From Afipia sp. (GTDB taxonomy: Bacteria > Pseudomonadota > Alphaproteobacteria > Rhizobiales > Xanthobacteraceae), in the NCBI GenBank assembly GCA_024707075.1, contig JANQAK010000004.1, positions 124,001 to 188,000 of the forward strand: a stretch of 64,000 nucleotides of DNA. Direction: 5' to 3'. Below are positions 33,035-42,288 of this stretch, one piece after another. Made by a program: the position numbers and the translations under genes. Position 1 is the first letter of the stretch; the number at the start of each line of letters is the position of its first letter. The notes below the pieces were generated by a model. That model ran no database searches. It saw only the letters and a list, made by a program, of their open reading frames with translations, and had not been told where the DNA came from.

Positions 33035-33565
33035 TCACGCCGCGGCGGGTGCGCTCAGCCTGTCCTGAAGAGCGCAGAGGCTCGCGATCTGATCCGGGCG
33101 CAACGCGCCCTTGTCGTCGCGTCCGATAAAAATCTTGAACATCGCTTCGCCATCGGCGTTGAAGAACTGCACCGAGGCCGTTTCCTTGCCCATGAAGGGG
33201 CGCCGCAGAAAGACGATCGCCTGGCAGTTGTCCGCGCGCAGGTGGCCGTGAAGTCCCCCGTGGCCGCCCTGGAGATTGTAGAAGCCGTGGCTAAACTTGC
33301 CGGGCGGCAGCGGACCCTCGAACTCCAGGATCACGTCCTTGGTGTGGGCAATGACGGTGACTGGCCCCCACTTGGAGACATCTTCCATCACGCTGGCAAA
33401 ATGCGTTCCGGGTACATGCGTCCACATCGTGTCTGGAAGGCATTCGACCACCGTCTGGAGCGGAAGGCCGTGCTGGGTGGCGATCGCCTCGAGCACGCCG
33501 TCGGGCTTCTCCGCGAGTTGCCGCCTGAGATCGTCATGAGCGGTGGATGAGGTTTGTCGTGTCAT
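33035..33565 (-). CDS. hutX: Haem utilisation cytosolic carrier HutX
   Basis: A 176-residue HutX/ChuX-type protein from the ATG at 33565. The family blocks DTMWTHVPGTHFASVMEDVSKWGPVT and FYNLQGGHGGLHGHLRADNC are clear. HutX binds haem in the cytoplasm and hands it to the haem-degrading partner. Its start overlaps the hutW stop by four bases (33562-33565), so the two are translationally coupled. Longer frames upstream to 33754 overlap hutW and are not used. The gene looks complete. Confidence 0.88.
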   Translation of the reverse strand: MTRQTSSTAHDDLRRQLAEKPDGVLEAIATQHGLPLQTVVECLPDTMWTHVPGTHFASVMEDVSKWGPVTVIAHTKDVILEFEGPLPPGKFSHGFYNLQGGHGGLHGHLRADNCQAIVFLRRPFMGKETASVQFFNADGEAMFKIFIGRDDKGALRPDQIASLCALQDRLSAPAAA

Positions 33566-35034
33566 GAGAGTCGTCCTGAGTTGCTCTGATAGGCGGGTGA
33601 CGGGCGATGCATGGGGAAGGCCGACGGCGGCGCGCCAGTGATCTTCACCAGAATGTCGTTGAAGGCGTTGACGAGGTTGCCGTACCAGAACCGTCCCGCG
33701 GTTGTGAGGCGCGCGGTATCGCCGGTCATGGTGAGAATGCCTGCCGCCTGCCATTGCGACAGCAGCGGCGCGAGAACCTTTCCGGCATCGGGGGTGCCGG
33801 GCACGCTGAGTCCGGCGATGTCGAGCATGCCGGTCTCAAGGCCGGCCGCGATATAGTCGCGTGCCGGCTGAAGATCGTCGCCGATGCGCATGCTGCCGAT
33901 CGGCTTTTGGCCGTCGCTCATGCCGGCCATATAGGCGGCAAGATTGCCGTCCACCGCATAGCTGGCGCGGCCGAGCAATCCGCCGGCACCGGAGCCGTAA
34001 GCCAGGCACTCGGCGCCGGCCTTGATCATCAGGTTGTAGCGGTTGCGCTCGCGCGCGGAGCGTCCCCAATGGCTGTTGCTGATTTGCCGCCAGCCGTGCG
34101 AGGTCAGGAAATCGCTTCCGGCGCGATACATCTCGCCGAGATCGGTGAGGGTGGGTGCTGCGGGAAACTTGCCGCCTTCCATCGCCTTGTGCAGCGGTGT
34201 GCCCGGGATGATGTTGATGCCGTAGAGATCGACGCCATCGGGATCGAGCGCGTCGCAGATGCGCAGGTCCTCACGCCAGATCTCTCCGGTCTGACCGGGA
34301 AGGCCGAAGATCAGGTCGACCACCAGAGCGGCGCGGTCGCGGCGGCGGATGTTCTCAAGGAAGCGGATGACCTGCGACTTGGTGGCGCGGCGGCCCTGCC
34401 GCGTCCGCACCGCGGTGTCGAAGCTCTGCACGCCGATGGAGATGCGGTTCGCGCCGGCATCAAGGCAAGCGTCGATCTTCTCGGGATCGAAATGGATGAT
34501 CCGCCCCTCGATGGTGATCTCGCAATCGGGTGCCAGTGGCAAACGGTGGCGCACCGTCGTCAGGAGGCGGGAGAGATCGGTCGCCGACAGCGCGCTCGGC
34601 GTTCCGCCGCCGAGATAGACCGCGGTAATCGGACGGGATCTGACTGCGGGCTTCTCTGCCTCGCCTTCGATCTCCGCCACGAGCAGATCGACATAGCGCT
34701 CGGCCTGATCGGCCGTATAGGCGTTGCGATAGAAGCCGCAGAACAGGCAGTGATTGGCGCAGAAAGGGACATGGAGATAGAGCGCGCGGCCGCGCGGATT
34801 TTCCACGTGGAGCGGGTATTGCGGCACCGAACTCGCGTTCTGAAGCAAGGTATTCCAGAAAGCCGGTATGTCATCCTCAGCCAGCGAACGACCGCCGCGC
34901 CATGGCATGGCCGCGCGGCGCGTCGCAAAAGCATCGCGCAACGGGTCTCCGCCGATGCGGGCAAAATAAGGAACGAGGTCGGGCGGCTGCATACGGGATG
35001 GTATTCCGGAATGAATCCTGGCCAGCCGCATCAT
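33562..35034 (-). CDS. hutW: Anaerobic haem-degrading radical SAM methyltransferase HutW/ChuW-like
   Basis: A 490-residue radical SAM enzyme related to HemN/HemW. The 4Fe-4S motif is C-x3-C-x2-C (C92, C96, C99) in HVPFCANHCLFCGFYRN, followed by VYLGGGTPSAL and ISIGVQSFD. ChuW/HutW opens haem to release iron without oxygen, with ChuX/HutX as partner, and hutX is the next gene. The frame opens at 35034; a start at 34992 (MQPPDLVPYFARIGGDPL) fits the family better. A separate promoter region lies in the 450 bases before it, shared with the divergent chemoreceptor. Confidence 0.88.
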   Translation of the reverse strand: MMRLARIHSGIPSRMQPPDLVPYFARIGGDPLRDAFATRRAAMPWRGGRSLAEDDIPAFWNTLLQNASSVPQYPLHVENPRGRALYLHVPFCANHCLFCGFYRNAYTADQAERYVDLLVAEIEGEAEKPAVRSRPITAVYLGGGTPSALSATDLSRLLTTVRHRLPLAPDCEITIEGRIIHFDPEKIDACLDAGANRISIGVQSFDTAVRTRQGRRATKSQVIRFLENIRRRDRAALVVDLIFGLPGQTGEIWREDLRICDALDPDGVDLYGINIIPGTPLHKAMEGGKFPAAPTLTDLGEMYRAGSDFLTSHGWRQISNSHWGRSARERNRYNLMIKAGAECLAYGSGAGGLLGRASYAVDGNLAAYMAGMSDGQKPIGSMRIGDDLQPARDYIAAGLETGMLDIAGLSVPGTPDAGKVLAPLLSQWQAAGILTMTGDTARLTTAGRFWYGNLVNAFNDILVKITGAPPSAFPMHRPSPAYQSNSGRLS

Positions 35035-35490
35035 GCCGCTCGCACCGGCAATGAAACTATTTTCCGCTTGCGCGGGCGATATTGCGTCGGATCAACGAAT
35101 GACTCTGATGCGAGCAATTCTAATTTGATCGCCGCATGGATGATGTGGCTGCGCAGGCCGAATTGAGATCGCGTTCATGTTATGCGGGTGCGGAAATTTG
35201 CTTCAACGCAAAGAAGCGAGCGAGGGATCTGATTACCGCTACCCGTGACGTCTGTCTTCCGCACCACCGAGCGAGTCTGATCGCCTGTTTCAAGCGTCGT
35301 GAACCGGATATCGGCTGACGCTAACCGTCGTTGGCCATGCTGCGTGTCCTTCGTTTGAAAGGCAGGTTGTGCCGGACCTTCGGTGCTTCACCGATAGAAC
35401 GGATGTCTTTGTTGGCCGGCGTACCATTGCAACATTCCACAACTTGCCAGACGCGTTCAAAAAAGACGTCTCGGACATCAAGGAATCAAG
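35035..35490. other. Intergenic region between divergent hutW and a chemoreceptor gene
   Basis: About 450 bases that should hold both promoters. Short open frames (35136-35318, 35331-35627) have no recognisable product. A GGAATCAAG just before 35491 serves as the Shine-Dalgarno of the chemoreceptor. I found no clear Irr, Fur or Fnr-type palindrome here. Confidence 0.4.
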
Positions 35491-37590
35491 ATGAAAGTGC
35501 TGCACTTAAATATCAGGGGTCGGCTGATCCTTGGTTTCAGCGTTCTGTGCGTGTTGCTTGCCGTGGCGGTCGGCACGACGATCGTGAAGGTTCATTCGGT
35601 GAGTCACACCATGGATCGCACCGTTAACCTTCGCGTCCCCACCGCGATGACCGCAAACGACGTGGTGTCGGACGTCTATGCCTCTCTCGCCTCGCTGCGC
35701 GGATGGCTGCTTACGGGCAATCAGATATTCAAGGCCGAACGTGCGGCGATCTGGAAGGAGATCGAAGCTCGCGGTTCCGAGATGGATCGCCTGTCCGCGC
35801 GCTGGAGCGCCGAAGAAGACAAGCGGGAATGGAATCAGGCAAAGCCGGTACTCGACGAGCTGCGAAAGGCCCAGGACAGGGCGGAGGCCGTTGCCCACAC
35901 CCTCGATGAGCAGCCGGCAGCGAAGATGCTGGCAACGGAGGCTGCGCCGCTCGCGACCCTCATGCTGCAAAAGGTCACTTCGATCATCACCGAGGAAGGC
36001 AAAATTGCTTCAACGGACCAGCGCAAAAGCCTGCTGCTCGATTTTGCCGATCTGCGGGGCAGCATGGCGATGGCGGTCGGCGCGATCCGCGCCTATCTGC
36101 TGACCGCAGACATGAACTTCAAGAAGGAGTTCGAGGATCTCTGGGCGCTCAATCAGAGAAAGCTCGATGCCCTTGCGAACCGCCGCAGCGAAATGACGCC
36201 GGACCAGACGGCATCGTTCGACACTCTGGTGGATGCCCGCACGAAGTTCACGTCGTTACCCCAGAAGATGTTCGATATCCGGGCCTCGGACCGCTGGAAT
36301 GTGGCGCAGTGGCTTCTGATCAACGAGGCTGCGCCCCGCGCGAACAGGATTCTGGATATTTTTGCGGGTGCCCGAGGCGACGACGGCGCGCGCACGGGAG
36401 GGATGGTGGCACGGCAGCAGCACACCCTGAAGAACGATGGCGCCGCTGCGGTCGGGGAGGCGGGTTTTCTGACGTCGCTGCTTTGGGGGGTGCTCGGCCT
36501 TGGAATCGGCATTGCCGTCACCGTGGTCTATCTCACCAGCCGCTCGATCGTTCCGCCTATCATGAGAATGGTGACGGCGATGAGCCGCCTCGCCAATGGC
36601 GATCATACCGCGGAAGTGCCTGATACCGGCAGGAGCGACGAGATCGGGCTGATGGCCAGGGCGGTGCTGGTGTTCAAGGAGAACATGATCAAGGCGAAGG
36701 AACTCACGGCCGAGGCCGAAACGGCCCGTGAACGGATGGCGCGGGCTGAACGCCTCAATCAACTGACGAACCACTTCGACGCCGACATCTCGATAGTGCT
36801 CAAGTCGGTGGCGTCGGCATCGATGGAGTTGCAGACGACTGCGTCGTCCATGACGGAGACGGCCGAGGTTACCAACCGGCAGGCCACGGCAATTGCCGCC
36901 GCGACGGAGGAGGCATCGACCAACGTTCAGACAGTTGCCGCCGCGTCGGAAGAGCTATCCAGTTCGGCCCGCGAGATCGGCCGCCAGGTCATGCAATCCA
37001 GCGCGATCGCGCAGAAGGCCGTGGAAGAGGCCGAACGTACCAACATCACGGTCCAGAGCCTCTCGGAAGCAGCCGGAAGAATCGGTGACGTGGTGAAATT
37101 GATCGGCAAGATCACCAGCCAGACCGATCTGCTGGCCCTCAACGCCATGATCGAAGCGGCGCGCGCGGGTGAAGCCGGCAAGGGGTTCACGGTTGTCGCG
37201 TCGGAGGTGAAGCACCTCGCGGAGCAGACCGCCCATGCAACAGAGGAGATCCGTAGTCAGATCGAATCGATTCAGGTCTCCTCGGTGGAGGCGGTCGACG
37301 CGATCAGGACAATCACCGGAACGATCATGGAAATCAGCGAGATTTCAACTTCAATTGCAAGTGCGGTGGAGGAGCAGTCGATCGCAACCCAGGAGATCGC
37401 CCGCAATGTGCAACAGGCTGCGATCGGGACCGGCGAGATCGCCACGAATATCTCCAGCGTCACTCAGGCGGCGGGAGACACAGGCACGGCCGCCCATCAG
37501 GTTCTTGCCGCGTCGGACGAACTGTCGAAGCAATCCGACACGATGCGCGACCAGGTCGAGACCTTCCTGACAAAAATCAAGGCCGCATGA
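35491..37590 (+). CDS. Methyl-accepting chemotaxis protein
   Basis: A 699-residue chemoreceptor. The first membrane helix is at about residues 10-32, followed by a large helical periplasmic sensor domain (about 33-325, consistent with a helical-bundle or CHASE3-like type), the second helix at about 328-350, HAMP at about 350-405 and the cytoplasmic signalling domain from about 430. The hairpin tip [21 protein letters not shown] is intact. It would signal through CheW/CheA. The ligand is unknown. No chemotaxis genes lie beside it, so it is an orphan receptor. Confidence 0.95.
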   Translation: MKVLHLNIRGRLILGFSVLCVLLAVAVGTTIVKVHSVSHTMDRTVNLRVPTAMTANDVVSDVYASLASLRGWLLTGNQIFKAERAAIWKEIEARGSEMDRLSARWSAEEDKREWNQAKPVLDELRKAQDRAEAVAHTLDEQPAAKMLATEAAPLATLMLQKVTSIITEEGKIASTDQRKSLLLDFADLRGSMAMAVGAIRAYLLTADMNFKKEFEDLWALNQRKLDALANRRSEMTPDQTASFDTLVDARTKFTSLPQKMFDIRASDRWNVAQWLLINEAAPRANRILDIFAGARGDDGARTGGMVARQQHTLKNDGAAAVGEAGFLTSLLWGVLGLGIGIAVTVVYLTSRSIVPPIMRMVTAMSRLANGDHTAEVPDTGRSDEIGLMARAVLVFKENMIKAKELTAEAETARERMARAERLNQLTNHFDADISIVLKSVASASMELQTTASSMTETAEVTNRQATAIAAATEEASTNVQTVAAASEELSSSAREIGRQVMQSSAIAQKAVEEAERTNITVQSLSEAAGRIGDVVKLIGKITSQTDLLALNAMIEAARAGEAGKGFTVVASEVKHLAEQTAHATEEIRSQIESIQVSSVEAVDAIRTITGTIMEISEISTSIASAVEEQSIATQEIARNVQQAAIGTGEIATNISSVTQAAGDTGTAAHQVLAASDELSKQSDTMRDQVETFLTKIKAA

Positions 37591-37639
37591 TCCCGTAACG
37601 GGAGGCGATTCGGCTAGGGTGGCGGAAAGCCGATCCGAT

Positions 37640-38353
37640 TCACGACTCGTGATTTTCTGCGAGCCGCGCCAACTGCTGGCTTGCCAGAATGGTGATGCGC
37701 TGCCTGCCGTTCTTGACCAATCCTTGCCCCTGCCATTTGCTTAAGGTTCGGCTGATCGTGAAGTATGTGACGCCCACCATTTCGGCGAGGTCGGCGCGCG
37801 TCACGGGAAATTCGATACGAATGCCGTCGGGGGCCTTGCTTCCAGCCTGATCGGCGAGGCGAAGCAATGCGCTGGCAATCCGTTGCTCGACCCGCTTGCC
37901 TGACATTTCCACAACGCGCTGCACCATCTCGCTGGCGCGCGCACCGACAATCCGCAGCATATTTTCCATGATCCCGCGATGTTCGCGCATCAGTTCGAGG
38001 ATCTGACTCGAACGCCACGATATCAGCACGACATCTTCCAGCGCCGTTGCCGTCGCGGGGTAGGGAAATTGTTGGAATACGGCGACGCAACCCAGGATCT
38101 GGCCCGGGCCCATGATCCTGAGCGTGGTCTGGGCGCCGTCGAGATTTACCTGCGTCATTCTGACCAGACCGCTCACGATCTGAATGAGGTGATCCGGAGC
38201 GTCGCCTTGATGGAAAAGAACAGTTCCCGGCGCGGCGTGGCGCGAGGATGCCGTAGCGGTCAGGATTGCTGCCACATCGTCACTCAGCCCGGCGAAAAGC
38301 GCGCTCTGAAGCGAACTGGCATGAGTGATGTGTTGTTGTCGTGTGAGATTCAC
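37640..38353 (-). CDS. Crp/Fnr-family transcriptional regulator
   Basis: A 237-residue Crp/Fnr-type regulator. A cyclic-nucleotide-like sensor domain (about 20-130, PGTVLFHQGDAPDHLIQIVSG) is joined by a dimerisation helix to a winged helix-turn-helix (about 160-225, TRADLAEMVGVTYFTISRTLSKW). It lacks the N-terminal Cys cluster of oxygen-sensing Fnr, so it belongs to a Dnr/NnrR/FixK-like or similar branch. It uses a GTG start three bases after a small Cys-rich frame, suggesting an operon. A palindrome TTGAT-N4-ATCAA lies 188 bases upstream. Confidence 0.9.
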   Translation of the reverse strand: MNLTRQQHITHASSLQSALFAGLSDDVAAILTATASSRHAAPGTVLFHQGDAPDHLIQIVSGLVRMTQVNLDGAQTTLRIMGPGQILGCVAVFQQFPYPATATALEDVVLISWRSSQILELMREHRGIMENMLRIVGARASEMVQRVVEMSGKRVEQRIASALLRLADQAGSKAPDGIRIEFPVTRADLAEMVGVTYFTISRTLSKWQGQGLVKNGRQRITILASQQLARLAENHES

Positions 38354-38356
38354 TTG

Positions 38357-38614
38357 TCACATCTTTCCGCTTATGCCCTGGCACTCACGCCTTGCGCAAC
38401 GAGGGCTATAAGAGTATCGCGCCTTCTTATCCTTCAATCGGTCGCTCTTGTCCTGTTGATTCAGGCAATTTTTTGAATCGCCGGTCAGGTGACAAAGCCT
38501 ACAGAATTCAATCACTTTGTCCTGAACAGGCCAATCCGGGTTGATCTGAATCAAGTCGACAAGCGTCTTGAGTATCGGGTTTCGGGTTTCGTCCGTTGAT
38601 CCGGTGGTCAGCAC
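38357..38614 (-). CDS. Small Cys-containing hypothetical ORF before the Crp/Fnr gene
   Basis: An 85-codon frame from a GTG at 38614. The central part (ILKTLVDLIQINPDWPVQDKVIEFCRLCHLTGDSKNC) looks like real protein, with an F-C-x-x-C motif and one more Cys; the Arg/Lys-rich end looks weaker. No family was recognised. It ends three bases before the regulator's start, as in a two-gene operon. The Fnr/FixK-type palindrome at 38541-38554 falls inside this frame, so either the frame starts later or the palindrome is coincidental. Confidence 0.35.
   Translation of the reverse strand: MLTTGSTDETRNPILKTLVDLIQINPDWPVQDKVIEFCRLCHLTGDSKNCLNQQDKSDRLKDKKARYSYSPRCARRECQGISGKM
38541..38554. promoter_or_regulatory. 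Fnr/FixK-type palindrome
   Basis: Perfect TTGAT-N4-ATCAA, the consensus for Fnr/FixK/Dnr regulators. It is upstream of the Crp/Fnr gene (start 38353) and could serve autoregulation with a leader of about 150 bases, but it also lies inside the small ORF 38357-38614, where the same bases encode L-I-Q-I-N. Confidence 0.5.
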
Positions 38615-38764
38615 TTAATTCCAGATTCCAGTCTGGACGATTTATCGGACAGGGAAGGCGCGGTGCTTGACGTCGGAAGAATGCTTCAGCGCCTGCGCGA
38701 TCACTTCAGGACTTGTTGAGTTCGTTGGGCTCGCGCCCCGATGCGTTTTTCGACCGGAGCGCTA

Positions 38765-38947
38765 TTAGCGCGGCAATACAGCGTTCTCGATGCCGTCGAT
38801 TGCAAAGCCATCCAGGCTTGTGAATGTCTCACCGACAACGGGGGCGACCGGAGGATGGAATCCGGCGGACGGGTGCGAGATGAGGATGGTGGTGGCGAGG
38901 GCCAGCATGAAGATTCCGGCAAGTTCATGAAGGGTCGGCGGCGTCAT
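38765..38947 (-). CDS. Small hypothetical membrane or secreted peptide
   Basis: A 60-residue frame from the ATG at 38947, preceded at ideal distance by GAGGAA. Residues 5-25 are hydrophobic (HELAGIFMLALATTILISH), forming a signal anchor or signal peptide; the remainder is short and neutral. Nothing is recognised. The Shine-Dalgarno and the hydrophobic start make translation plausible. Confidence 0.45.
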   Translation of the reverse strand: MTPPTLHELAGIFMLALATTILISHPSAGFHPPVAPVVGETFTSLDGFAIDGIENAVLPR

Positions 38948-39095
38948 GCGGGTTCCTCGGAGCACGGTTTATTGGACACTGTTAAGCCCGTTCCCGATAG
39001 GACTGCGTTCAGAAAAGTTCCTTGCAATTTTATCAATAGGGAACGGAACCGCTGCCCGGCGCTTGTCCTGTCTACGTCAGGAGAAGGGTCGAGGC

Positions 39096-39317
39096 ATGCC
39101 GGATACCGACATTGCTGACGGCGATATTTCAGTTCTGTGCGACATTGCCGGCGGTCTCAAAGGGCCGCTGGAGTCGTCGAAGCTCGACCGCGTCATTGTA
39201 TTGATCGCGACCGGCCTCGTTCGCCGCGAGTTCACTGGCGAAGGCAGCAGGCTGAGGTTGACCGAGAAGGGACAGGAACTGCTCGCGGAACGCGGCGTTG
39301 GCATCAACGAGGCCTAA
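39096..39317 (+). CDS. Small hypothetical protein with winged-helix-like end
   Basis: A 73-residue protein from the ATG at 39096, with a strong purine-rich Shine-Dalgarno (GGAGAAGG plus GAGG). The C-terminal half (LDRVIVLIATGLVRREFTGE, then LTEKGQELLAERG) reads like the wing and last helix of a winged-helix domain, so a small DNA-binding role is possible. It is not recognised as a named family. Confidence 0.55.
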   Translation: MPDTDIADGDISVLCDIAGGLKGPLESSKLDRVIVLIATGLVRREFTGEGSRLRLTEKGQELLAERGVGINEA

Positions 39318-39420
39318 GAAACAAAAGCCGCCGCAATTTACCGGGGATCGCGGCGGACATCTTGATGATAGGCAATTCCCGTGAGCGGTTGCCGAACCCG
39401 GAAATAAATCTCCGAATATT

Positions 39421-40000
39421 CTAGACCTGATAATCGACCAGGATGGCAACAAGCGAACTGGCGGTCGTGCTGGTATCGCCGTTCGAACTGTAGCTCGCGT
39501 TGCTGGATTGCGAGTCTTGCACCGACTTCAGAAAGTCCTGAAGCATTTTGGTGATGTTATCCGTGCTGCTCGTGGACGATGTGTCGTCAGTTGATGACGA
39601 GATCATCGGCTGCGCCAGACGGAGGCGGACCCGGGGGCGGCCCGCCAGCGCCATTAGGGCCACCGGCGCCGTGTGCACCGCCTCCGGCGAATGCGCTTGA
39701 GAACAGGCCTTGCAATTCTGTGGCTTGCTCGCTCGTCAGCTTGCCGCTGTTGACCTCATTCGTGATGAGATCGTCGATCTTCGATTTGATATCCCCAGGG
39801 GACGATTTGTCGGCCCCGGAGGTGCCCGCGCTTGCGCGGTCGCTGGTCAATGATGTGTCGATATCGTCCAGTGCTGAAGACAGCGCATCCTGATCGGAGG
39901 AGCTGATTTTGCCGGATGAGATTTCCTTGAGCAGTTCCTGTTGCAGCAGATCGCGGGGGGACTGATAGCTGCTCGAACCAAGGGAAGATATTGAGGACAT
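39421..40000 (-). CDS. Ser/Asp-rich hypothetical protein, frameshifted near its C-terminus
   Basis: The frame from the ATG at 40000 (MSSISSLGSSSYQSP) encodes a helical, Ser/Asp-rich protein with two similar segments (LLKEISSGKISSSDQDAL and LITNEVNSGKLTSEQATEL), which look like a duplicated motif, then a Gly/Pro-rich stretch. It stops at 39587. A neighbouring frame continues in the same style to 39421 (DNITKMLQDFLKSVQDSQSS... ending VDYQV). Homologues I remember have both parts in one chain, so a one-base frameshift near 39600 has occurred or is an error. Function unknown; no signal peptide is visible. Confidence 0.55.
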
Positions 40001-40169
40001 GGGAAGCTCCAAAACAGCCTGAAAACAGCTATGAAATTGCGCCACGATCCTTTACGAAGTCTTGCCAGTAGACAGGCATGCTGTTTCATTGCGTTGCTGT
40101 TTCCGTTCCTGAAATATTCAGAAACAAAATTGTTCGGGGGCGGGCCCCAGATCATGGGCAAAAGTTCTC

Positions 40170-40892
40170 ATGGCTGCCGCCACGCCCAAAATCCTCGTCG
40201 TTGAAGATGACCGCCAGACGCGGGCCCTGATCGCGCGATACTTGCTCGACAATGCGTGTCAGGTTGCAGTTGCATCCGACGGCAAGGAAATGGACAGTCT
40301 GCTTGCCGACAGCCGGATAGACCTCGTGGTACTCGACGTCATGTTGCCGGGTGAGGATGGTCTGAGTTTGTGCAGGCGGCTGCGTGCAGTTTCCGCGATG
40401 CCGATTATTATATTGACCGCGCGCGCCGAGGAAGTTGATCGTATTGTCGGCCTTGAGATGGGGGCCGACGATTACCTGGCAAAGCCTTTCAATCCGCGCG
40501 AACTGCTCGCGAGAATCAAGGCGGTGTTGCGCCGGCAAACGCTCGCGCTCAACGCAACGAGTAGTCAGGGCGCGCGCCGTTTGGCGTTTCTTGGATGGCA
40601 GCTTGATCTGGCAATGCGAGAACTGCGCAATCCGCAAGGGGCGCAGGTTGCGATCAGCAGCGCCGAGTTTGATCTGCTACAGGCGTTGTGCGAGCGGGCG
40701 GGGCGCGTGTTATCGCGCGAAAGGCTTCTCGATCTGACGCAGGGCCGAAACACCGGTTCGTTCGAGCGCAGCATTGATGTACTTGTCAGTCGTATTCGCC
40801 GCAAGATCGAGCAGGATCCGCAGGCGCCGACGGTCATCAAGACCGTTCGCTCCGGCGGCTATTTGTTCGCCCCGGCTGTCGAAGCGTCCTGA
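40170..40892 (+). CDS. OmpR-family response regulator
   Basis: A 240-residue response regulator. The receiver domain has the acidic pair D13/D14, phospho-acceptor D56, T83 and K105, and is joined to a winged-helix OmpR/PhoB output domain (about 140-235) with FERSIDVLVSRIRRKIE and the final VRSGGYLFAP. It lies just before a sensor kinase gene on the same strand, so the two should form a phosphorelay pair. The stimulus is unknown. Confidence 0.93.
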   Translation: MAAATPKILVVEDDRQTRALIARYLLDNACQVAVASDGKEMDSLLADSRIDLVVLDVMLPGEDGLSLCRRLRAVSAMPIIILTARAEEVDRIVGLEMGADDYLAKPFNPRELLARIKAVLRRQTLALNATSSQGARRLAFLGWQLDLAMRELRNPQGAQVAISSAEFDLLQALCERAGRVLSRERLLDLTQGRNTGSFERSIDVLVSRIRRKIEQDPQAPTVIKTVRSGGYLFAPAVEAS

Positions 40893-40896
40893 GCGC

Positions 40897-42285
40897 ATGG
40901 TCCGGAAATCCTGGCGCTTCATGAAACCCGACCGCATCAGCGGACAGATTGCCGCGCTGGTCGTCGTGTCGCTGGTGGCAATCCACGCTCTCATCACGAC
41001 CGTCTTTCTGCTGGGCCGTCCGGATGCCGGCGTGCATATGCGCGGTAATCCGCAAGATGTGGTGTCCGTCGTCAAACTGATCGGCGCAGCACGCGCCGAT
41101 GAAAGGCCTGAAATCATGGCCGCGCTTTCGAGGGCTTTTCCTGCCTTCGACATCGGACCAGCCGATCCAAAGGATGTTATGGGTGGTGCCGGCGAAGATG
41201 GTTACAGCCGCTTCCTGCGCGAACATCTTGGACCCGGGTTCAAAGTATGGACTCTTCCGCACGACAACGGCCGCGATCGCATCGCAATTCTGCTGCCGGA
41301 TGGAGCGGTGATTTCGTCAATCGTTCCCACAGACAGTCGTGGCCCGCGGTTTTTTGGCGGTCCATGGATCACGGCGCTGCTGTTCGGAGTGGTCTGCGTT
41401 TCTTTGCTTGGACTGTGGGCGGCGAGAGCGCTAACCGCGCCGCTCTCGGCGCTTGCCCAGGCTGCGCAGGATTTTAGCCTGACAAGTGCGTCGGCGCCAC
41501 TATCGGAGCGTGGCCCTGAAGAAGTTCGCTCGGTGGCCAAGGCCTTCAACCGGATGCGTGAGCGCATCACCGATCTGATCAACGGCCGCACCCGCATGCT
41601 GGCTGCAATCAGCCACGACCTGCGGACCCCTATCACGCGGATGCGGCTGCGCTGTGAATTCATCACCGACCCCGCGCAGCGCAGTCAAATGCTTCACGAT
41701 CTTGACCAGATGCGCACGATGCTGGATTCTGTTCTTTCGTTTCTGCGCGATGGCCGCAATGAGAGAGCCGCGATCCTGGTCGATGCCGCCGTTGCGGTGC
41801 GGACGATCTGTGATCAGTTTGCTGATATGAATCACAAGGTTCGGTACGACGGGCCTCTCCACGTCATGATCACCGCACAACCTGACGATCTGCATCGCGC
41901 CGTCACCAATCTCGTGGAAAACGCGGTCAAATTCGGCAGCGAGGTAGGGGTCCGCCTCACGGTTTTTGCAGATCGGCTGGAAATCGAAATTGAAGACGAT
42001 GGTCCCGGCATTTCCGATTTCCGGAAAAAGACCGTGCTGGAACCGTTTGTGCGCGGCGACGAGGCGCGCACAATGAACGACGCGTCCGGCTTTGGCCTCG
42101 GGCTGGCTATCACCAGAGCCATCGTCGATGCGCACGGTGGCACTCTATCGTTGCACGACAGGCATCCAAACGGGCTTGTCGTGCGTATCGATCTGCCGAT
42201 CGAGGTTTCGGAAAACGCTCCGCTGTTCGCAGGGTTAGAAGGCGCTGGAGCGCAATCCGGATCGTTAGTCGCGCAACGCGATTGA
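40897..42285 (+). CDS. Sensor histidine kinase
   Basis: A 462-residue membrane kinase starting at the ATG at 40897, four bases after the regulator stop. It has a membrane helix at about 15-35, a small periplasmic domain, a second helix at about 150-175, HAMP, the phospho-acceptor in AISHDLRTPITRM (about residue 240) and an HATPase domain with N, G1 (EIEDDGPGI) and G2 (GFGLGLAITRAIV) boxes. The architecture is EnvZ-like. It is presumed to phosphorylate the OmpR-type regulator encoded upstream. Confidence 0.92.
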   Translation: MVRKSWRFMKPDRISGQIAALVVVSLVAIHALITTVFLLGRPDAGVHMRGNPQDVVSVVKLIGAARADERPEIMAALSRAFPAFDIGPADPKDVMGGAGEDGYSRFLREHLGPGFKVWTLPHDNGRDRIAILLPDGAVISSIVPTDSRGPRFFGGPWITALLFGVVCVSLLGLWAARALTAPLSALAQAAQDFSLTSASAPLSERGPEEVRSVAKAFNRMRERITDLINGRTRMLAAISHDLRTPITRMRLRCEFITDPAQRSQMLHDLDQMRTMLDSVLSFLRDGRNERAAILVDAAVAVRTICDQFADMNHKVRYDGPLHVMITAQPDDLHRAVTNLVENAVKFGSEVGVRLTVFADRLEIEIEDDGPGISDFRKKTVLEPFVRGDEARTMNDASGFGLGLAITRAIVDAHGGTLSLHDRHPNGLVVRIDLPIEVSENAPLFAGLEGAGAQSGSLVAQRD

Positions 42286-42288
42286 AAG

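Noticed and set aside
33607..35166. Plus-strand open frame of 519 codons opposite hutW
   Set aside because: Antisense of the radical SAM gene, with no domain pattern and an atypical amino-acid composition.
38741..39118. Plus-strand frame over the small membrane peptide region
   Set aside because: No Shine-Dalgarno and no protein-like pattern; the opposite strand has a well-placed Shine-Dalgarno and hydrophobic start.
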